This document shows positions 56,004-60,198 of a stretch of DNA of 60,198 nucleotides, one piece after another. The stretch's first letter is position 1; each line of letters starts with the position of its first letter. The translations under genes and the position numbers were made by a program. The notes beneath the pieces are model-generated. The model made no database searches and had not been told where the DNA came from. It saw nothing but the letters and a program-made list of their open reading frames with translations. Origin of the DNA: Bacteroidota bacterium (GTDB lineage: Bacteria > Bacteroidota > Bacteroidia > Bacteroidales > P3). The stretch lies in NCBI GenBank assembly GCA_017860255.1, contig JAFNAR010000014.1:1-60198 (forward strand), read 5' to 3'.

Positions 56004-56209
56004 TCATTTTATAAGTCAAGCATTTATTAATTATGGTAACTTCACCAATTCATATTAACAATGTAGTGTAATTTAGAAAATATCCATCTTCTCTGGAAAA
56101 TACAAATTCATTCATATATCAAGAATTATTATAGGAATATCAGATAAATGTATAAAAGAAGTTTATAATAGTTATACTAAAAAAATACTTACTATTTCTT
56201 ATATTAACC
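56004..56209. other. Non-coding AT-rich gap
   Basis: Between the gene fragment and the first long direct repeat I see no coding region, hairpin or promoter match worth reporting. Composition is strongly AT-rich, in sharp contrast with the GC-rich repeat that follows. Confidence 0.5.
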
Positions 56210-56467
56210 AAATAGAAGCCGTGTTTTTGGTAAAAGTAGGCCGTGGAAATAGGGAAAAGAGGCCGTCTACGGGTGGTGTAGACGGCCTCCACGACCCCCG
56301 TAGACGGCCTCTACAGAGTTGTGGACGGCGTCTTTTTGCGTTTTTGAGGCCGTAGTTTTGTCAAAAATAGGCCGTCTTTTTGCCAAATTGAGTGAAATAT
56401 ACTCCAATTATCTTTCCAAATATTTTGTTTTGTTTCCATAATGCACTATTTTTGCAGCAAAATAGAA
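56210..56467 (+). repeat. Long direct repeat, copy A, with 22-bp phased GGCCGT words
   Basis: 258 bp matching 59941-60198 with six substitutions and no gap. Inside are eight copies of a word close to GAGGCCGTCTAC. Forward copies are centred near 56220, 56242 and 56264, then three inverted copies near 56283, 56305 and 56326, then forward copies near 56351 and 56373. Spacing is 21-22 bp, allowing for the offset at each inversion. AGGCCGTCTACGGG / CCCGTAGACGGCCT can form a long stem. The right third is ordinary AT-rich sequence ending in a promoter-like TATTTTTG. It is GC-rich against its surroundings and non-coding. It starts a bracket around the HEPN/AbiE genes. Confidence 0.92.
56447..56454 (+). 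promoter_or_regulatory. -7-like element at the right end of repeat copy A
   Basis: TATTTTTG followed by CAGC matches TAnnTTTG. It points right, into the 3' end of the minus-strand HEPN-like gene, so it would drive antisense RNA. The same element occurs in copy B at 60178-60185, pointing out of the window. Confidence 0.4.
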
Positions 56468-56501
56468 CTATCTTCAAACTAAATTGTTTGATATGTGCAT
56501 T

Positions 56502-57932
56502 TTATATCTTTTCGAAGTATTGTTTATCTGCTTTGATATTTAGGGATTTTGCTAGATATTTTGCTTGATTGTAAACATATCCATTATATCCAATACTTTT
56601 TAGAATTAGCTTACTTATTAGTGTAAATAGTTTTGCGGAAACATAAGCCATATAAAGATTTGTTTTCCCATCATTTCGATTATCATTAGTTTTTAGCAAT
56701 ATATTTCCGTGTAACAAGTCATTGCGATGTTTTATAATTGAAATATCTTGAAGAGTTAAGTTTATTCCTAACTGTTCAAATATTCTAGTTAGTTTATCAT
56801 TATTTGTTAGATGTTGTTTGTTTATCGGTTTATTAATATCATTTAATCGTCTTTTTAGTTTTAGGATAGATTCATTATTGAGGTATTTACTGTTATTATC
56901 AATTACATTGTGAAGCTCTTTAATTATTTTCTTTTGTAATTTATTGTTAGATATTGGAGTTACTAAGCCGCATTCTTCTACGCTTAAATGTTTTGCAAGG
57001 AGTTCTATTATGACAGCAAAAGAACTTGGTATAATTAGTAAAGAACTAATAGATGTTGCTTCTAAAATAACTAAAATTGCAACTGAAAATTCTGGTTCTG
57101 AGTGTATTTTATGTACTAAATTAGATAAATTATCTAAAGATATTCTTGTCAACTTATTTTTAAATTTTTCTGCAATTTTTCTTTCGATATCTGGGTAAGA
57201 ATATGGATTTGTTATAATTGGACTATACATTCCTTTAATTGTTGGTCTAATATAGTTTGTATAATATAATTTGCCAGAACAATCAAAAATAAATTCTTCG
57301 CCACCAACCATCAATCCGTTAATAAAACCTATTGCTTGTTGAATGGAGAAACAAGCTTTGAAAAAATCTTCAAAATTTTGTTCTTCTAAGCACTCAAAAA
57401 CATAAAACCCTTTTGTTCCATTCTTTAATTGTGTAATATCAAATGTTTTTTCATTTAAATTTATGCGAAGGCAATCGTAAAAGTATTCAGTATTGTTTCT
57501 TGTGTGAGTAACAGTTTCGAATTGATGATGAAATGTATTTATTTCTTTTAAGTCAACGATGAAGAATGCTTTAAATAAATCTTTTGAATTGAAGTGTTTT
57601 GAACAAAAACTATTTATCTCAATAGTTGTTAAAAAGCTAACATATTCATCACCTTTCAATTCTGTGCTATGTGATGTGTCTCCAATTTTCTTTGTCTCAT
57701 AAGTATTGCCGTTAAGTATAAATGAAAATATAATATCACTTTCTAATTCTTCAATTAACCTAGAATTAATATCAATTTTAAATCCTTTTTGATTTCTTGA
57801 TATGCTTGCTTTTATATCTTTGTATTCAATTATTCTTATTTCAAGATCATTTAGAGAATCTAAATTCTCAATAAAATCTAATTCTCGATCAAAGTTTTTA
57901 TTGTTTTCTATTCTTTTAGTTGAAGTGTTCAT
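56502..57932 (-). CDS. HEPN-like putative RNase of a defence module
   Basis: A 476-residue protein I cannot place in a named family. The C-terminal third (about 330-476) is helical and contains Arg403-Asn404-Asp-Leu-Leu-His408 (KHRNDLLHGN), the RNx3H form of the R-x4-6-H catalytic motif of HEPN ribonucleases. The N-terminal part (about 30-240) is beta-rich with several aromatic residues (FYVFECLEEQNFEDFFKACF) and could be a sensor domain, as in ApeA-type abortive-infection proteins. No signal peptide or membrane segment is seen. It lies 180 bp downstream of abiEii on the same strand, and its stop is 34 bp from repeat copy A. No clear promoter of its own. Confidence 0.55.
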   Translation of the reverse strand: MNTSTKRIENNKNFDRELDFIENLDSLNDLEIRIIEYKDIKASISRNQKGFKIDINSRLIEELESDIIFSFILNGNTYETKKIGDTSHSTELKGDEYVSFLTTIEINSFCSKHFNSKDLFKAFFIVDLKEINTFHHQFETVTHTRNNTEYFYDCLRINLNEKTFDITQLKNGTKGFYVFECLEEQNFEDFFKACFSIQQAIGFINGLMVGGEEFIFDCSGKLYYTNYIRPTIKGMYSPIITNPYSYPDIERKIAEKFKNKLTRISLDNLSNLVHKIHSEPEFSVAILVILEATSISSLLIIPSSFAVIIELLAKHLSVEECGLVTPISNNKLQKKIIKELHNVIDNNSKYLNNESILKLKRRLNDINKPINKQHLTNNDKLTRIFEQLGINLTLQDISIIKHRNDLLHGNILLKTNDNRNDGKTNLYMAYVSAKLFTLISKLILKSIGYNGYVYNQAKYLAKSLNIKADKQYFEKI

Positions 57933-58112
57933 TTTATAAAGTGATATACATTTGATATGATTGCTTTTAACATTTAAAAGTTTAACAGATAAAGTACTCA
58001 GTTACTTGTTGTAAATTATATTCAATTGTAACATTTTCATTATTTTTGAATTCTGCGTTATCTGACTAATTGTTCAATTGCTTTCTTATTAATATTTATG
58101 TTTCAATAATAA

Positions 58113-59135
58113 TTATTCATATAATAGTTTTGTTGATCTATTTTGAAAGATTTTTTCTAAAGTGTATATACGTTCTATTAACTTATTAAAATCTAATGAT
58201 TCCCCATAAATCATGGTACTCTGCATAGCCTCATAGTCTCTACGCCATTCATCAATTATTTTTTCAGGTGGTACCAAGCAAATGCGGTCACGAATATCTG
58301 GAGTATAGTTCACATTTTTCATGTGAGTAAAAATCACGCGATGATGATGAATATTATTCCACAGTTCATCATCTATTATGGCTTTGCGGGCAAAATCTTC
58401 ATCCATCATTTTCTCCAAATCGTAAAGATGTCGAGATTTTCGATTAGCTACTCCCCCTTCTCCAGTTGAGAATAATTCATGAATTAAAAAGGCTTTCTCT
58501 AAAAATGTCTTTTGAGGAACAGTAGTTGTTATATTAGAATCTATTATATTTGTATTTATAGGAAAATGAGTAGTAATTAAACTTTTGACCTTTGATGTTT
58601 CAGTTGGCTCAATTAAAGAACGTGAACCAACCTCTAGCAAAACTTCCTGATTCAAATAAGATTTTTTCTCATCAAATAGTGAGTTGTAGCGAATATGTAT
58701 TTTTCGAGGTTCGGGATAGGTATTATCTCCTTCACCATCTAATTCGGCTTCAACTTCACATGATTTACCAATTTCTAATTTTACTATTTCATCTTTAAGA
58801 GATTGACAAATTGTATTACGTACATACAAAGATGCCTCTTTACGGAGTCTTTTAACTTGTTTTTTTGTCAAATCTCCTTCCAATCCAAACAGCGACCTAT
58901 CTATTGCAATATCTATATCTTCTGAAAATCTTTGAATAAGATTCCATACTTTACTTAGAGATGTTCCTCCCTTAAATACTATCTTATTGGCGAATGGTAA
59001 AGAAAATATTATTTGTAAGATTACTGTTACCCACAAATCTTTCTCAACAGCTTGAACGGGAAGACCTATTTTATTTGCAGTTTGTGTAATTACATCTCGT
59101 TTCTGCTGATCTGTCAATTCAAAATATTTATTCAT
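58113..59135 (-). CDS. abiEii: AbiEii-type nucleotidyltransferase toxin
   Basis: Toxin of a type IV-like AbiE toxin-antitoxin/abortive infection pair. The nucleotidyltransferase core is clear: KGGTSLSKVW (55-64) and SEDIDIAID (71-79), which together make the GS-x(10-13)-DxD pattern with Asp73 and Asp75. Further on, RKIHIRYNS and ANRKSRHLYDLEKM agree with the AbiEii/MenT family. Members transfer nucleotides to RNA targets such as tRNA and block growth; the target here is unknown. At 340 residues it is within family range. It overlaps the antitoxin gene by 8 bp, the usual arrangement. Confidence 0.88.
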   Translation of the reverse strand: MNKYFELTDQQKRDVITQTANKIGLPVQAVEKDLWVTVILQIIFSLPFANKIVFKGGTSLSKVWNLIQRFSEDIDIAIDRSLFGLEGDLTKKQVKRLRKEASLYVRNTICQSLKDEIVKLEIGKSCEVEAELDGEGDNTYPEPRKIHIRYNSLFDEKKSYLNQEVLLEVGSRSLIEPTETSKVKSLITTHFPINTNIIDSNITTTVPQKTFLEKAFLIHELFSTGEGGVANRKSRHLYDLEKMMDEDFARKAIIDDELWNNIHHHRVIFTHMKNVNYTPDIRDRICLVPPEKIIDEWRRDYEAMQSTMIYGESLDFNKLIERIYTLEKIFQNRSTKLLYE

Positions 59136-59733
59136 AAGCTTTTCTTATTATAGTTCTAATCCAAGAAGGCATGAGTTTTGCGTCTATAAGGACTTTTTCT
59201 TTAGTTTCTTTTTTTAAAATTTCTTTGATACGTTCAAGATGTTTATCTGTAACATTTTTTTGCTTTATTTCTTTTAAAGCAAAGGTAACCAACATTGCTA
59301 ATTCGTTTCTGAATGACAGATTTTTTGGGGCAGCATGCTTAAACTGAATACTCCGACCATTACCCATGTTAATCTTTCGAGGAGATCCATCTGTCATATA
59401 AACAATATTCATTGGAATCTGTGTTGATAGTCCAAGTTTATTCATGGCGTATAGTCCTGTTGGAACAATTCGAGCCTTATCGCGTTTAGCTATGCTTTGG
59501 GCTATATCTTCAAACGATGGATATAATATTCCTAATCCTAAAACTTTATCAATTTTAGGATAGCAATAAATACCTTTTGCTAATCGTATAATTATTCCAT
59601 CATTTGTCATTCTTTCCAAAGCTTTCAATACAGATTTTGTTTCTCCTATAGAGATAAAATCATTAGGGAAAAAGATTGTTCCTCTTCCGCATTTTGAAAC
59701 CTTCGCTAATATCTTGTCGTCAATATTTTGCAT
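59128..59733 (-). CDS. abiEi: AbiEi/DUF6088-type antitoxin
   Basis: Antitoxin and likely autorepressor partner of AbiEii. The N-terminal winged helix (about 1-65) includes GRGTIFFPNDFISIGETKSV and RLAKGIYCYPK, the pattern of DUF6088/AbiEi antitoxins. A larger C-terminal domain with IVPTGLYAMNKLGLSTQIP follows. The longest frame opens with TTG at 59760, but a -7 element overlaps that position, so I place the start at the ATG at 59733 (201 residues). It is translated first, and its stop overlaps the toxin start by 8 bp. Confidence 0.85.
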   Translation of the reverse strand: MQNIDDKILAKVSKCGRGTIFFPNDFISIGETKSVLKALERMTNDGIIIRLAKGIYCYPKIDKVLGLGILYPSFEDIAQSIAKRDKARIVPTGLYAMNKLGLSTQIPMNIVYMTDGSPRKINMGNGRSIQFKHAAPKNLSFRNELAMLVTFALKEIKQKNVTDKHLERIKEILKKETKEKVLIDAKLMPSWIRTIIRKAYE

Positions 59734-59757
59734 CTTAATATAAGGTTGATTTTGTCG

Positions 59758-59765
59758 CAAATATA
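59758..59765 (-). promoter_or_regulatory. Putative abiEi-abiEii promoter, -7 element
   Basis: Reads TATATTTG on the minus strand, matching TAnnTTTG, 25 bp upstream of the ATG at 59733. Confidence 0.6.
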
Positions 59766-59940
59766 TAATATTTTTACGACATAAAATGTAATTGAACGGA
59801 TTTATTTTATGAATTCAAAGTTATATTTTTAATAATAGGATTAAATTGCTTTGACAATAGATGAAAACTACTTGACTTGTTCGGTTTCTTGTTCGGTGGT
59901 TGGGAAAATGTTATTTTATGGGAAGTTTTCTTTATTTTGA

Positions 59941-60198
59941 AAATAGAAGCCGTGTTTTTGGTAAAAGTAGGCCGTGGAAATAGTAAAAAGAGGCCGTCTA
60001 CGGGTGGTGTAGACGGCCTCCACGACCCCCGTAGACGGCCTCTACAGAGTTGTGGACGGCGTCTTTTTGCGTTTTTAAGGCCGTCGTTTTGGCAAAAACA
60101 GGCCGTCTTTTTGCCAAATTGAGTGAAATATACTCCAATTATCTTTCCAAATATTTTGTTTTGTTTCCATAATGCACTATTTTTGCAGCAAAATAGAA
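59941..60198 (+). repeat. Long direct repeat, copy B (runs to the window edge)
   Basis: The second 258-bp copy, in the same orientation as 56210-56467 and 3731 bp away. The six differences are at GGG/GTA in the left part and four positions in the GGCCGT-rich right part. All eight 22-bp phased words are present. It may extend past the window, since identity persists to the last base. The 59766-59940 stretch before it shows no feature. Confidence 0.92.

Noticed and set aside
59877-60122. 81-codon open frame inside repeat copy B
   Set aside because: It runs through the GC-rich phased words, has no protein-like pattern, and is only open because the region lacks AT-rich stops.
56210-60198. Composite transposon around HEPN/AbiE
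   Set aside because: The repeats carry no transposase, no terminal inverted repeats and no visible target-site duplication. Only direct-repeat bracketing is supported.

Overview
The window looks like a chromosome segment of an AT-rich, probably anaerobic member of the Bacteroidetes (Bacteroidales-like). Four things point there. The promoters carry the Bacteroidetes -7 element TAnnTTTG and classical Shine-Dalgarno sequences are scarce. There is a type IX secretion (T9SS) sorting domain. Two lipoproteins belong to families typical of the phylum (DUF4249, DUF4292). Metabolism is represented by indolepyruvate:ferredoxin oxidoreductase and an NAD-linked PyrK/PyrD pair. No rRNA, no phage genes and no transposase were seen.

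Layout. 0.2-7.7 kb, minus strand: lysS-ctpA, initiator tRNA-fMet, and the run nadC-yihY-der-hslR. 7.8-14.7 kb, plus strand: cinA, a lipoprotein, a nucleoside phosphorylase, and a 1070-residue multi-domain flavo-iron-sulfur enzyme. 14.7-19.4 kb, minus strand: tig-era-BaiN-like operon and a DUF4249 lipoprotein. 19.6-22.1 kb, plus strand: pyrK-pyrD and a DUF4292 lipoprotein. 22.8-37.8 kb: complete division/cell-wall (dcw) cluster in the usual Bacteroidetes order mraZ-rsmH-ftsL-ftsI-murE-mraY-[murD]-ftsW-murG-murC-ftsQ-ftsA-ftsZ. 38.3-46.1 kb: M16 protease, hydrolase and methyltransferase, then iorA-iorB. 46.3-52.0 kb, minus strand: a 1905-residue secreted T9SS adhesin. 52.5-60.2 kb: a defence region with a one-gene type IIG restriction-modification enzyme, a HEPN-like protein and an AbiE-type toxin-antitoxin pair. 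The last two are bracketed by 258-bp near-identical direct repeats.

Two things stand out. First, the murD slot of the dcw cluster holds only a 178-residue protein resembling the MurD C-terminal domain, with the ATPase domain absent and conserved residues changed. The ligase that adds D-Glu must be elsewhere or replaced. Second, at least five intergenic loci contain arrays of short words repeated at 21-23 bp, about two helical turns. The period is shared but the word differs at each locus. The clearest is five 15-nt palindromes starting at 9271, 9293, 9315, 9337 and 9359, exactly 22 bp apart. Another is a set of 21-bp units filling the murG-murC gap. A third is the core of the direct repeats around the HEPN/AbiE module. 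I do not know a described family with this architecture, so it is my best candidate for something new.

Limits: everything was read by eye. Family calls rest on remembered motifs, promoters on a -7 match only, and no search or alignment was run.
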